Shown here: positions 47,636-56,074 of the stretch, one piece after another | Numbering within the stretch: the first letter of the stretch is position 1 | Layout of the letters: each line of letters opens with the position of its first letter | Origin: Ruminococcus sp. | GTDB lineage: Bacteria > Bacillota > Clostridia > Oscillospirales > Acutalibacteraceae | Direction: 5' to 3' | DNA length: 64,000 nucleotides | NCBI GenBank assembly: GCA_017457955.1 | Contig: JAFTGL010000011.1 | Coordinates: 1 to 64,000 of the forward strand | Translations under genes and position numbers: made by a program | The notes under the pieces: generated by a model | The model's input: the letters and a program-made list of their open reading frames with translations, nothing else | Databases searched by the model: none | Told to the model about the DNA's origin: nothing

Positions 47636-48175
47636 ATGGAAAACAAATACGCGGGTACAAAAACCGAACAGAACCTCAACGCGGCTCTCAGCGCGGAGTC
47701 AACAGCCAGAAGCAAATACACCTTCTATGCCGCGAAGGCAAAGGAAGAAGGCTTCGAGCAGATCGCGGCGCTCTTTTTGAAAACTGCCGAAAATGAAAAA
47801 GAACACGCCGAAATATGGTTCAAAGAACTGGGAGGGATCGGCAGCACCGCAGAAAATCTCGGCGCAGCGGCAGACGGCGAAAACTACGAATGGACGGATA
47901 TGTATGAAGGATATGCCAAGACAGCCGAGGAAGAAGGCTTTACTGAGCTTGCGGAAAAATTCCGTCTGGTCGCCGCGATAGAAAAGACGCATGAGGAGCG
48001 CTACCGCGCGCTGCTCAACAACGTGCAGACCGCTCAGGTCTTTGAGAGAAGCGAGATCAAGATGTGGGAGTGCCGCAACTGCGGTCATATCGTTGTCGGC
48101 ACCAATGCACCCGATACCTGCCCCGTATGCAGTCACCCGCAAAGCTACTTTGAGCTTCGCGCGGAAAACTACTGA
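47636..48175 (+). CDS. rbr: Rubrerythrin
   Basis: A 179-residue non-haem iron protein that reduces hydrogen peroxide in anaerobes. The ferritin-like four-helix part has the di-iron ligands in [23 protein letters not shown] and EKTHEERY (Glu/His residues to about 133). The C-terminal rubredoxin domain has CRNCGH and [11 protein letters not shown] (two CxxC knuckles, about 146-172). Of three consecutive ATG codons the last, 47636, is chosen, seven bases behind GGAG. A terminator follows. Confidence 0.95.
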   Translation: MENKYAGTKTEQNLNAALSAESTARSKYTFYAAKAKEEGFEQIAALFLKTAENEKEHAEIWFKELGGIGSTAENLGAAADGENYEWTDMYEGYAKTAEEEGFTELAEKFRLVAAIEKTHEERYRALLNNVQTAQVFERSEIKMWECRNCGHIVVGTNAPDTCPVCSHPQSYFELRAENY

Positions 48176-48192
48176 TACAACACCCTATCAAA

Positions 48193-48226
48193 AAAGAGCT
48201 GTCAGTGCGACAGCTCTTTCGTTTAT
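48193..48226 (+). terminator. Terminator of rubrerythrin
   Basis: An 11-bp stem AAAGAGCTGTC (48193-48203 with 48209-48219) followed by CGTTTATTG. Shared with the convergent DHHW gene. Confidence 0.75.
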
Positions 48227-48234
48227 TGATCTAT

Positions 48235-49365
48235 TTATCCGATACGCCCGACGTTGGTATCGGTCGCTAAATTGTCGATGGAATACAGCACCAGCACCTG
48301 ATCGATCCCCTCGCTCTCGATCAGCTGAGATACAGGGCTGACGTAATAGCGGAAGTCGACCATGATGATCTCGCTGTAGTGGTCGGCGAGGAACGGCACT
48401 AGCGAGTGGGCAAAGCTGTCCTTGATGACCAGCAGTTTTTTGTCAGAGTCGGCGTCCTGATTTGTGATCACGGTGTAGGGATGGTTGCCGTCGAGGTAGA
48501 CGGGATACTTGTCGTCCTCTTCAAGGTGGGTATAATAGAACATATCCTGCTGCTCGGAGGTCTCGTCGCCCTCGGTGACGGCAGTGGTCACGACGGCGTC
48601 ATTCGCGGGATTATCCCAGATCTCAAGCGTATCGGACGGGTTCATCCAGAAGCCCGAGGACGAGTAGGTCGTGCCGTAAAAATCGGGATATGAGGTGATC
48701 TCATAATCACTCTGTGTAAGCGGCGTATAGCCAAGCGTTTCGCCCAGCGCCTTATAGGCGGTATACGCGCCATAAGCCGTCCAGTGGTGGTCGGTCTTGT
48801 AGTAGATCTGATTGCCGTCGGCGTATTCATCCTTGAAGGTGTCGCGGATATCCACGAACGCCGCGGAGGACAATGTCTCCTTCATCTCGGAGAACATTTC
48901 ATCGTCACGGTATTCGCCGTGGACGGCAGGCAGGATGTCGGAGCAGATGTAGCCCGTGGAGGGAGCGATCAGGACGGTGGTGTCGACGGGACAGCTCTCG
49001 GCAAACTCTTCGATATAGCCGACGTTGCGCATGAGGTTCGACATGTCCTCGGGATCGTTAACGAGGTAATCGTCGGTGCACTTGTAGATTCCCGTCGAGC
49101 CGTTGTTGCCGATACAGTAGTTATAATAGGCGGATAGGCCGACCCAGAAGTTGCGCCCCGCGGTCTGATCGGAAAGGAACTTCTCGAAATCGTCGCCGAA
49201 GTCGCCCGACATCAGGCTTTGGAAGCTGAACGCGGGAGCCTGCTGGAGATAGCGCTTCTCAGAGGAGGAGTATTCTTTTTTGGGCAGGATGATGAACAGC
49301 GCCATCATCACGACGATGAACAGCACGAACACGATCGCGGGTAAACATTTGTATACCTTTTTCAA
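48235..49365 (-). CDS. DHHW-family protein, membrane-anchored
   Basis: A 376-residue protein with one N-terminal membrane helix (8-28) and an outside domain. YYKTDHHWTAYGAYTAYKAL (about 191-210) is the DHHW motif; KKLLVIKDSFAHSLVPFLADHYSEI (about 318-342) holds the expected serine in DSF, and WMNPSD and DFRYY complete the fold. Relatives AlgJ/AlgX take acetyl groups from an MBOAT protein and put them on exported polysaccharide. The MBOAT gene is the next one upstream on the same strand, with a short repeat element between. Start is a TTG behind GGGAGG. Confidence 0.85.
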   Translation of the reverse strand: MKKVYKCLPAIVFVLFIVVMMALFIILPKKEYSSSEKRYLQQAPAFSFQSLMSGDFGDDFEKFLSDQTAGRNFWVGLSAYYNYCIGNNGSTGIYKCTDDYLVNDPEDMSNLMRNVGYIEEFAESCPVDTTVLIAPSTGYICSDILPAVHGEYRDDEMFSEMKETLSSAAFVDIRDTFKDEYADGNQIYYKTDHHWTAYGAYTAYKALGETLGYTPLTQSDYEITSYPDFYGTTYSSSGFWMNPSDTLEIWDNPANDAVVTTAVTEGDETSEQQDMFYYTHLEEDDKYPVYLDGNHPYTVITNQDADSDKKLLVIKDSFAHSLVPFLADHYSEIIMVDFRYYVSPVSQLIESEGIDQVLVLYSIDNLATDTNVGRIG

Positions 49366-49385
49366 GAAAAATCCTCCCTTCTGAC

Positions 49386-49512
49386 AATTAGGAATTAGAA
49401 GTTAGGAATTAGGAATTAGGAATTAATGTAATGTAGCATATGTAACTTTTACAAATGGGTGTGGGCAACGCCCACCATCAACTCCTCATTCCTCATTTCT
49501 AAATCCTCATTA
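49386..49512. repeat. Short inverted-repeat element, copy 1
   Basis: Left end: five direct copies of the motif GAATTAG/GTTAG-like heptads (49386-49425). Centre: GTGGGC-AAC-GCCCAC hairpin (49461-49475). Right end: CTCCTCATTCCTCATTTCT, imperfectly complementary to the left end. Same plan as 50931-51072 and 51650-51735. Confidence 0.65.
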
Positions 49513-49513
49513 T

Positions 49514-50911
49514 TTAAAATCTGAAGTACAAGAACGGATTATAGCTCTGCGAAACAAGCAGGGCGGTGGAAATGCCCAGCACCACGATACAGAACGCGGT
49601 TTTGAGGGCAGGAGCCGCCTTGGTATTCTCTATCTTGCGGTAAAGCTTGGTCATCACGGGCGTAGAAGCGAATGCCGCCACCAGCAGCATCGGCAGATAG
49701 GACAGCGCCAGCGCACCCGCGTCCGCGGAGATCACCGTACCGCCGAAGCCGAACATCGATGTGATGAAAGCGCCCATCTGACCGAGGTCGCTGAAGTAGA
49801 ACAGCACCCAGCCGAAGATGATGAAAAACAGCGCGTAGATATGCTGAACAAAGGCAGGCGCCTTATCGAGCCACTTCTTGAGCACGAATTTTTCGAGCAC
49901 CAGCAGAACGCCGAAGTACAGACCCCAGAAGATGAAGTTGAAGTCCGCGCCGTGCCAGAAGCCTGTCAAAAACCAGACGATCAGCAGGTTCAGCATTTGT
50001 CTTGCCATGCCCTTGCGGTTGCCGCCCAACGGGATATACATATACTCCCTAAACCACGTGCCCAGCGAGATATGCCATCTGCGCCAGAACTCGGTGATAC
50101 TTTTGGAGATATAGGGATAGTTGAAATTTTTGAGGAACTCAAAGCCGAACATGTTGCCCAGTCCGCACGCCATATCGGAGTAGCCCGAGAAGTCGAAATA
50201 GATCTGGAAGGTGTAGGCGATGATCCCGACCCATGAGCCCAGCCAGCCGTTGGGCATATCATTTTGCAGGAGCTTGTCCCACAGCGCACCCATCTGGTTG
50301 GCAATCAGCACCTTTTTCGCAAGACCTACGCAGAAGATACATACGCCCTTGGTAAAGTCGTCGAGGGTCTCTCGGCGGTGATTGAGCTGATAGGCGACGT
50401 CCTTATAGCGGACGATCGGTCCCGCGATCAGCTGAGGGAACAGCGATACATAGGTGCCGAAGGTGATGATGTTCTTCTGCACGGGAGCATCGCCGCGGTA
50501 GACGTCGATCGAGTAGGACATCGTCTGGAAGGTGTAGAAGCTGATGCCGATCGGCAGGGGGATCTTCAGGGCGGGGATGTTCAAAAACGGCAGATAATTC
50601 AGCGTTTCGGTCAGGAAGCCCGCGTACTTGAAGAAGCCCAAAAGGCTCAGATTGATGATGACCGACGCGACAACAAAGCGCTTTGCCTTGCGCTTGTCGG
50701 TCTCGCGGTATTTATTGATGAACCAGCCGCAGGTGTAATCCACGATGGTCGAGAAGATCATCAAGGTGACGAAGACCGGCTCGCCCCAGCCGTAGAAAAC
50801 GAGGTTCACGATGAAGAGCAGCAGATTGCGCCACTTGCGCGGGCAGATGTAGTACAGTATCAGCACGACAGGCAGATACATGAATAAGAATAATAACGAT
50901 GAAAATACCAT
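49514..50911 (-). CDS. MBOAT-family O-acyltransferase (AlgI/DltB-like)
   Basis: A 465-residue polytopic membrane protein. PIGISFYTFQTMSYSIDVYRG (about 121-141), FPQLIAGPIVRYKD (about 158), YFDFSGYSDMACGLGNMFGF (about 239-258), FWRRWHISLGTWFREYMYIPLGGNR (about 276-300) and the catalytic His in GFWHGADFNFIFWG (about 318-331) are AlgI signatures. It moves an acyl group from a cytoplasmic donor across the membrane to a surface acceptor. The DHHW protein downstream is the likely extracellular partner; the acceptor may be the polyol-phosphate polymer of the 26.6-30.2 kb cluster or another glycan (inference). Confidence 0.93.
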   Translation of the reverse strand: MVFSSLLFLFMYLPVVLILYYICPRKWRNLLLFIVNLVFYGWGEPVFVTLMIFSTIVDYTCGWFINKYRETDKRKAKRFVVASVIINLSLLGFFKYAGFLTETLNYLPFLNIPALKIPLPIGISFYTFQTMSYSIDVYRGDAPVQKNIITFGTYVSLFPQLIAGPIVRYKDVAYQLNHRRETLDDFTKGVCIFCVGLAKKVLIANQMGALWDKLLQNDMPNGWLGSWVGIIAYTFQIYFDFSGYSDMACGLGNMFGFEFLKNFNYPYISKSITEFWRRWHISLGTWFREYMYIPLGGNRKGMARQMLNLLIVWFLTGFWHGADFNFIFWGLYFGVLLVLEKFVLKKWLDKAPAFVQHIYALFFIIFGWVLFYFSDLGQMGAFITSMFGFGGTVISADAGALALSYLPMLLVAAFASTPVMTKLYRKIENTKAAPALKTAFCIVVLGISTALLVSQSYNPFLYFRF

Positions 50912-50930
50912 GGTGAACCTCCCTTCGATG

Positions 50931-51072
50931 AATTAGGAATTAGAAATTAGGAATTGAGGGCGGGCGATGCCCGCACCTGTTCTATATACAAGATTGAAAC
51001 GCTTCATTTTCATGATATAGGAATACAAAAGCCGAAGGCTTTCCCATAATTCCTCATTCCTCATTCCTAATT
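50931..51072. repeat. Short inverted-repeat element, copy 2
   Basis: Ends of about 25 bp (50931-50955 and 51048-51072) are imperfect inverted repeats of AATTAGGAATT-type heptads. Inside are GCGGGC-GAT-GCCCGC (50960-50974) and AAAGCC/GGCTTT hairpins. The element sits between the zinc-ribbon gene and the MBOAT gene and may carry a transcript break. Confidence 0.7.
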
Positions 51073-51481
51073 AAAACAAAATGTTCTTCGTAAAGTCCTG
51101 ACCGCACCTCGGGCAGTGGATATGCTGCACTCCCGTGCGCTTCTTAAGCCTTAACTGCGCCTTGCAGTGGGGACAGCGCAAATAGCGATGGGTCTTGAAA
51201 TCCCGCACCTTCATATACTGACGCTTGAAGAAATCCGCCACGGCGGTATAGATGCTGACGAAGCGGTTATTCTCGTACAGACGCTTGGTGATGTTGGTCG
51301 ACAGCGAGCGGAAGATCGCCAGCGCGCCGAGCAGCAGGATAATGACCATCAGAAACGGACTGCGAACAAAGAGATTGATCAGGTACAGCACTGCCGCCAA
51401 AATCCAGATCAGCGTATTCAGTTTATCGTGTCCGTATCTGCCCTGCATGAATTCGGCAGCCTTTTTCAGAAAATTACGCAA
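51071..51481 (-). CDS. Small membrane protein with C-terminal zinc ribbon
   Basis: A 136-residue protein. Two helices span about 24-40 and 44-60, followed by a cytoplasmic amphipathic region and a zinc ribbon RCPHCKAQLRLKKRTGVQHIHCPRCGQDF (about 102-130, two CxxC pairs). Start is TTG behind GAGGTGATATC. Function is unknown; the position upstream of the MBOAT gene on the same strand suggests co-expression, but a repeat element lies between. Confidence 0.7.
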   Translation of the reverse strand: MRNFLKKAAEFMQGRYGHDKLNTLIWILAAVLYLINLFVRSPFLMVIILLLGALAIFRSLSTNITKRLYENNRFVSIYTAVADFFKRQYMKVRDFKTHRYLRCPHCKAQLRLKKRTGVQHIHCPRCGQDFTKNILF

Positions 51482-51649
51482 GATATCACCTCGTCGTTGA
51501 GAGTGCGTGGAGTCCTTGAATTGACGGATGTTTATATCACTTAACTTTTATATTACCATATGAAACCGTGCTTTTCAAGAAAATAATTCCTATGGACTAT
51601 TGAAGTTTCACGAAAGAAAGGGTATACTTTTAGGCAGATTGACAAAACA

Positions 51650-51735
51650 GTTAGTAGTTAGAAGTGAGGAGTGAGGAGTTTATATGAACCTGAGTGTTGT
51701 CCGAAACTCCTAACTCCTAACTGCTAACTCCTCAC
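51650..51735. repeat. Short inverted-repeat element, copy 3
   Basis: Left end 51650-51681 (GTTAGTAGTTAGAAGTGAGG and on) and right end 51704-51735 (ending CTAACTCCTCAC) form imperfect 32-bp inverted arms around a 22-base centre. The CLC-type gene starts 20 bases behind it. Confidence 0.7.
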
Positions 51736-51755
51736 TATCACCAAAGGTGACTCTT

Positions 51756-53024
51756 ATGGACAAATTCAAATCCACCCTTCGCCATGACGCTTCAAGGGTA
51801 AAACAATATATCATCTCATTTTTCAAATGGACGCTGATCGCTCTGGTGACGGGAGCGCTGGGCGGCGCGATCGGCGCGGGCTTCCGCTATGCCATCAGCT
51901 ACGTGACCGATATCCGTCACATGAATCCGTGGCTGTGTTATCTGCTGCCGCTGGGCGGCGTGATCATCGCCTTTTTGTACCGTGTGACGCAGCTCAGCGG
52001 TCATGCCGACACCAACCTGATCATCAACTCGGTGCGCACCGATGAAAAGGTGCCGATTCTGCTCGCGCCCGTGATCTTCGTCTCCACCGTCGTCACCCAC
52101 CTCTTCGGCGGCTCAGCGGGCAGAGAGGGCGCGGCGTTACAGCTGGGCGGCTGTATCGGCAGTTTCATCGGCAGAGTCGCGCGCCTGAACGAAAAGGACA
52201 TGCCCATCGCCGTGATGTGCGGCATGAGCGGACTGTTCTCCGCACTGTTCGGCACCCCGCTGACGGCGACAGTGTTCGCGATGGAGGTCATCTCGGTCGG
52301 TATCATCTACTACAGCGCCTTCCTGCCGTGTATCGTCGCGGCGCTGACGGCGTACGGTATCACTCAGCTCTGCGGACTGGACCCCGCGGCATACATCCTG
52401 TGGGAGATCCCGAAGCTCAGCGTGCTCAACATCCTCGCGGTCGCGGTCATCGGTATCGCGGCGGCTGTCATGAGCATTGTTTTCTGCGTCTCGCTCGAAA
52501 AAACGCACGCGTGTGTGGCAAAATTCTTCCGCAACGAGTACCTGCGCACCGCTGTCGGCGGCACGGCGATCACGCTTCTGACCCTGCTGATCGGCACACG
52601 CTACAACGGTATCGGCGGCGAAGTCATCGCAGCGGCTGTCGAAAACGGCAGCGCTCTGCCCTACGACTTCATCCTCAAAATGCTGTTCACCGTCATCACC
52701 ATCGGCTTCGGCTTCAAGGGCGGCGAGATCATCCCGACCTTCTTCATCGGTGCGACGCTGGGCGCGACGATCGCCCCGCTGTTGGGACTTCCTGCGTCCT
52801 TCGGCGCGGCGATCGGACTGGTGGCGCTGTTCTGCGCGGTGGTCAACTGCCCCATCGCTTCGATCATTCTCTCGATCGAGCTCTTCGACAGCAAGGGGAT
52901 CATCTTCTTTGCCGTGGCACTATGCGTCAGCTACATGCTCTCGGGCTACTACAGTCTCTACTCGGGTCAGAAGATCATGTACTCAAAACGCAGAGCGAGA
53001 TTCATCAACAGAAACGCGAAATAA
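51756..53024 (+). CDS. CLC-type anion channel/antiporter, candidate fluoride exporter
   Basis: A 422-residue membrane protein of the CLC family with about 11 helices. The gating glutamate is in GGSAGREGAALQLGG (about 123-137; GREGA instead of the GREGP of chloride carriers). The second selectivity segment is GFGFKGGEIIPTFFIGATLG (about 309-328), close to the GGE-x-x-P pattern of the CLC-F fluoride/proton branch. GMSGLFSALFGTPL follows the first. The exact branch is inferred from these motifs; no fluoride riboswitch is visible upstream. Start is the second possible ATG, behind AAAGGTGA. Confidence 0.82.
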   Translation: MDKFKSTLRHDASRVKQYIISFFKWTLIALVTGALGGAIGAGFRYAISYVTDIRHMNPWLCYLLPLGGVIIAFLYRVTQLSGHADTNLIINSVRTDEKVPILLAPVIFVSTVVTHLFGGSAGREGAALQLGGCIGSFIGRVARLNEKDMPIAVMCGMSGLFSALFGTPLTATVFAMEVISVGIIYYSAFLPCIVAALTAYGITQLCGLDPAAYILWEIPKLSVLNILAVAVIGIAAAVMSIVFCVSLEKTHACVAKFFRNEYLRTAVGGTAITLLTLLIGTRYNGIGGEVIAAAVENGSALPYDFILKMLFTVITIGFGFKGGEIIPTFFIGATLGATIAPLLGLPASFGAAIGLVALFCAVVNCPIASIILSIELFDSKGIIFFAVALCVSYMLSGYYSLYSGQKIMYSKRRARFINRNAK

Positions 53025-53089
53025 AACGGCAAACACAATTTGAGATTGCCGTTAATTTTAGATAGATAAATCAGAATTTAGGGTGGATT

Positions 53090-53509
53090 ATGGATTATAA
53101 AAAGATTGCAGAATTTATCAGTAAACAAAAAGTTGCTTTTATCTGTTCTGTCGATGAAGACGGTTTTCCGAATGTAAAAGCAATGCTTAAACCCAGAAAA
53201 ATTGATGGGTTACATCAGTTTTATTTTTCAACAAACACTTCTTCAATGAGAGTAAAACAGTATATGAATAATCCCAATGCCTGTATTTACTTCTACCATA
53301 AAGGCTTGATTAAGTACGCGGGTGTTATGTTGAAAGGCAAAATGGAAGTGTTGACCGACCAAAAAACAAAAGATATGATTTGGCGCAAAGGAGACACTTT
53401 GTTTTATAAGGGCGGTGTTACTGATCCCGACTACTGTGTTTTGAAGTTTAATGCCGTCAGCGGAAGATTCTATTGCGATTTGAAAACGGAAAGTTTTGCA
53501 ATTGAGTAA
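53090..53509 (+). CDS. Pyridoxamine 5'-phosphate oxidase-like flavoprotein
   Basis: A 139-residue split-barrel protein: VAFICSVDEDGFPNVKAM (16-33), FYFSTNTSSMRVKQYMNNPNACIYFY (about 44-69) and YAGVMLKGKMEVLTD. This is the FMN- or F420-binding pyridoxamine oxidase-like fold used by general stress and nitroimidazole-resistance proteins. It is much more AT-rich in codon choice than its neighbours (AAA, GAA, TTT preferred), which suggests recent acquisition. Monocistronic with a strong terminator. Confidence 0.82.
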   Translation: MDYKKIAEFISKQKVAFICSVDEDGFPNVKAMLKPRKIDGLHQFYFSTNTSSMRVKQYMNNPNACIYFYHKGLIKYAGVMLKGKMEVLTDQKTKDMIWRKGDTLFYKGGVTDPDYCVLKFNAVSGRFYCDLKTESFAIE

Positions 53510-53550
53510 TACAAATTCTGATTTTTGTGAGTAAATACCCGCAACAAAAC

Positions 53551-53590
53551 GCCCCGAAGCAACCGTCAGTTGCTTCGGGGCTGAATTGTT
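53551..53590 (+). terminator. Terminator of the PNPOx-like gene
   Basis: A 13-bp perfect GC-rich stem GCCCCGAAGCAAC (53551-53563 with 53569-53581) with a CGTCA loop, 40 bases behind the stop. The tail is only moderately T-rich on the + strand; on the minus strand GTTTTG follows, so it also serves mgtE. Confidence 0.75.
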
Positions 53591-53610
53591 ATTTGGTTTT
53601 CTGCGCTGTA

Positions 53611-54990
53611 CTACAAATGCAGCAGCGCTGTCGCGATCTGGAAATAAACGAACAGGGAGATCGCGTCGACGATCGTCGTGATGAACGGCGACGCCATGAC
53701 CGCGGGGTCAAAGCCGATCTGCTTGGCGATCATCGGCAGGGTACAGCCGACGAGCTTGGCGATGAAGATGGTGACGATCATCGTCAGGCACACCACCAGC
53801 GCGACCATCAGGGTGATCCCCTCGTTGTGGAGCACGAGGCGGTCAAAGAGCATGATCTTCGCAAAGTTCGCGGCGGCAAGCGTCACGCCGCACAACAGCG
53901 ATACCCGTGCCTCTTTGAAAATGACCTTGAAGATGTCCTTGAACTCGATCTCGCCCAGTGACAACGCACGGATGACGGTAACGCTCGCCTGGGAGCCGGA
54001 ATTACCGCCGGTATCCATCAGCATGGGGATGAACGCCGAGAGCACCAGAGAGCCTGCCAAAGCGTCCTCAAAGCCAGTGATGATCATGCCCGTGAAGGTC
54101 GCGGAGATCATCAGGATCAGCAGCCACGGGATACGCGCGATGAAGGTCTCGAACACGCCGATACGGTCGTAGGGCTTCTCGGTGTTCGGGGTGATAGCCG
54201 CCATCTTCTGGATATCCTCGGTAGCCTCTTCTTCCATGACGTCGATCGCGTCGTCGACGGTGACGATACCGACCAGACGGTTCTCTTTATCGACGACCGG
54301 CAGGGCGAGGAAATTATACTTGTTGAACATCTGGGCGACGACTTCCTGGTCGTCGAGGGTGTTGACCGAGATGACGTTGGTCTCCATGATGTTCTCGATG
54401 ACCTCGTCATCCTCAGAGAGCAGCAGGGTCTTGATGGTGACGATACCGATTAGGGTGGAGGAGCCGTCCGACACGTAGCAGGTATAGATCGTCTCCTTGT
54501 CGATACCGGTGCGGCGGATGCGCTTGATCGCTTCCTCCGCCGTCATCTTGGGTCTGAGGATGACGCACTCGGTCGTCATGATGGAGCCGGCGCTGTCCTC
54601 AGGGTACTTCAGTATTTCGTTGATTTCTTTTCTTGTTTCGGGATCAGCCTGACGGAGAATTCTTTTGACCACGTTCGCGGGCATTTCTTCGATCAGGTCG
54701 ACTGCGTCATCGACATACAGCTCGTCGATGATCTCTTTCAGCTCTGTATCCGAAAAGCCGTGGATCAAAAGCTCCTGCGTATCCTCGTCCATCTCGACGA
54801 AGGCGTCGGCAGCCGTCTCCTTCGGCAAAAGCCGGAACAGCAAAGCTGTTTTCTCACTCTGCAGATCCTCAAAAACCGCCGCGATATCGACGGGGTTCAT
54901 GGTATTGAGAATGTCGCGCAGAGTGGAATAGCGCTTGTTCTCGAGAAGGGTCTGGATCGTCTCGAACAAGCTCACCGTATTCCTTTCCAT
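53611..54990 (-). CDS. mgtE: Magnesium transporter MgtE
   Basis: A 459-residue Mg2+ channel. The N-terminal superhelical domain (about 20-130, DIAAVFEDL...LFRLLPKETAADAF), two CBS domains (about 137-258, IMTTECVILRPKMTAEEAI and VISVNTLDDQEVVAQMF) and a five-helix pore domain (about 285-459) with MLMDTGGNSGSQASVTVIRALSLGEI (the pore signature) are all present. The CBS and N domains sense internal Mg2+. A leader of about 245 bases precedes the gene and is probably a Mg2+-sensing riboswitch. Confidence 0.95.
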   Translation of the reverse strand: MERNTVSLFETIQTLLENKRYSTLRDILNTMNPVDIAAVFEDLQSEKTALLFRLLPKETAADAFVEMDEDTQELLIHGFSDTELKEIIDELYVDDAVDLIEEMPANVVKRILRQADPETRKEINEILKYPEDSAGSIMTTECVILRPKMTAEEAIKRIRRTGIDKETIYTCYVSDGSSTLIGIVTIKTLLLSEDDEVIENIMETNVISVNTLDDQEVVAQMFNKYNFLALPVVDKENRLVGIVTVDDAIDVMEEEATEDIQKMAAITPNTEKPYDRIGVFETFIARIPWLLILMISATFTGMIITGFEDALAGSLVLSAFIPMLMDTGGNSGSQASVTVIRALSLGEIEFKDIFKVIFKEARVSLLCGVTLAAANFAKIMLFDRLVLHNEGITLMVALVVCLTMIVTIFIAKLVGCTLPMIAKQIGFDPAVMASPFITTIVDAISLFVYFQIATALLHL

Positions 54991-55235
54991 AAAAATAACC
55001 TCCTAAACAGCCTCGGCACGCAAATGCATCGCCAAAGCCGCGCAACCTATGGGTGTGGGAGCGGGGAGGCACTGAGGAAGGTTTTATAATAATGAACAGG
55101 CAAGATGAACGCCTGCAGCGTCACCTTGGCACGTATCATTACACCGTCGCCCTCCGGCAGCGCCGCTCGTACTTCCAGCGTCCATATTCTCGCCTCTTTC
55201 TTTTCATAGATTCTGTCGGCACACACACCGACAGT
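54991..55235 (-). ncRNA. Long structured leader of mgtE, M-box-like candidate
   Basis: The transcript from the promoter at 55242-55270 would carry about 245 leader bases. Just after the start it folds CTGTCGG/CCGACAG (55234-55213). Further on it reads GAGGCGAGAATATGGACG, GGCGCTGCCGG and ACGTGCCAAGG in the order of the AGGTGAGGCTCC..ATATGGA, GCTGCC and GACGCCAA blocks of M-box magnesium riboswitches. The match is partial. The M-box is the usual control of mgtE in Firmicutes, which raises the likelihood. Confidence 0.45.
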
Positions 55236-55241
55236 ACTATT

Positions 55242-55270
55242 ATTGTACTCTCCCGCGCCAAAGAAGTCAA
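55242..55270 (-). promoter_or_regulatory. Promoter of mgtE
   Basis: On the minus strand TTGACT (55270-55265), 17 bases, TACAAT (55247-55242). Confidence 0.75.
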
Positions 55271-55304
55271 TCAAAATATCGCCGAAATTTATATAATATT
55301 TATC

Positions 55305-55333
55305 TTGATTTTATGGGAATGATACTCTATAAT
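55305..55333 (+). promoter_or_regulatory. Promoter of the small membrane protein gene
   Basis: TTGATT (55305-55310), 17 bases, TATAAT (55328-55333), 39 bases before the ATG; divergent from the mgtE promoter. Confidence 0.75.
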
Positions 55334-55371
55334 TATATCTGCTGAAAAATTCTGCTTATACGGAGTAAAGC

Positions 55372-55917
55372 ATGAACGATAAACTTGAAAAAACGCTCAA
55401 AGAGCTTTTGCCATATATCATCATCACAGGTATCATCTATCTCCTGCTGCCGCTGTTCATGAGCGGGGGCGAGAGCGCCGCGACCTACATCATCCAGCTC
55501 GGCGTCTTTCCGCTGACCGCCCTCGGCTGCGGCGTTTTTTATAAGAATACAAAGCACAAAAACAACCTGTGGCTCTGTGCTGTTGCTCCTGTATTCTACG
55601 CGCTGACCGCACTTTTATACGGCATGTGGCGCTCGTCGTGGTACACGGTGCTCATCTATCTTGTCGCCTATGCCCTGTGCGGCTACCTCGGATTGCTGCT
55701 GGGCGACGTGCTAAGCTTCGGCAAGGGCAGGGATACGGTGAAGAAATTTACCGAAAAAACCTCTCAGCGTGCCCGCAGGGTGAACGTGGAAGAGGAAGCA
55801 CAGCCCACTGAAGAATTCAAGGCGCAGGACCCCGAAGAGGATATGAGTCTCGACATCTCCACTACCGATGACGACATCGAAGCGATCCTCAACGATATCC
55901 ACAACCGCAAATCATAA
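55372..55917 (+). CDS. Four-helix membrane protein of unknown function
   Basis: A 181-residue protein. Hydrophobic helices lie at about 13-30, 38-54, 65-84 and 90-110. The C-terminal 70 residues are cytoplasmic, first basic then strongly acidic (EEEAQPTEEFKAQDPEEDMSLDISTTDDDIEAIL), with no known domain. The acidic tail could be a binding site for a partner protein. No family recognised. Confidence 0.7.
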   Translation: MNDKLEKTLKELLPYIIITGIIYLLLPLFMSGGESAATYIIQLGVFPLTALGCGVFYKNTKHKNNLWLCAVAPVFYALTALLYGMWRSSWYTVLIYLVAYALCGYLGLLLGDVLSFGKGRDTVKKFTEKTSQRARRVNVEEEAQPTEEFKAQDPEEDMSLDISTTDDDIEAILNDIHNRKS

Positions 55918-55921
55918 GATT

Positions 55922-55948
55922 AAGGCTCCCGCAAGGGAGCTTTTGTTG
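55922..55948 (+). terminator. Terminator of the four-helix membrane protein gene
   Basis: AAGGCTCCC (55922-55930) pairs with GGGAGCTT (from 55935) around a GCAA loop, followed by TTTTGTTG. Confidence 0.9.
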
Positions 55949-56011
55949 ATATTGTATGGTTTTCGGTCCCGTTTTTTTACAAATAATCATCATCTTCTTT
56001 TCCGCGGATTA

Positions 56012-56041
56012 TTGACACGTTTCACGGGTATCATATATAAT
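56012..56041 (+). promoter_or_regulatory. Promoter of the PAP2 gene
   Basis: A perfect TTGACA (56012-56017), 18 bases and a perfect TATAAT (56036-56041), 34 bases before the ATG. Confidence 0.85.
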
Positions 56042-56074
56042 AAATGTGTAATAATCCTTTTTTCGGAGCGAAAT

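Noticed and set aside
49386-49425. CRISPR-like short repeats
   Set aside because: Units are 7 bp with no unique spacers of 30 bp and no cas genes nearby; they are tandem heptads at the end of an inverted-repeat element.
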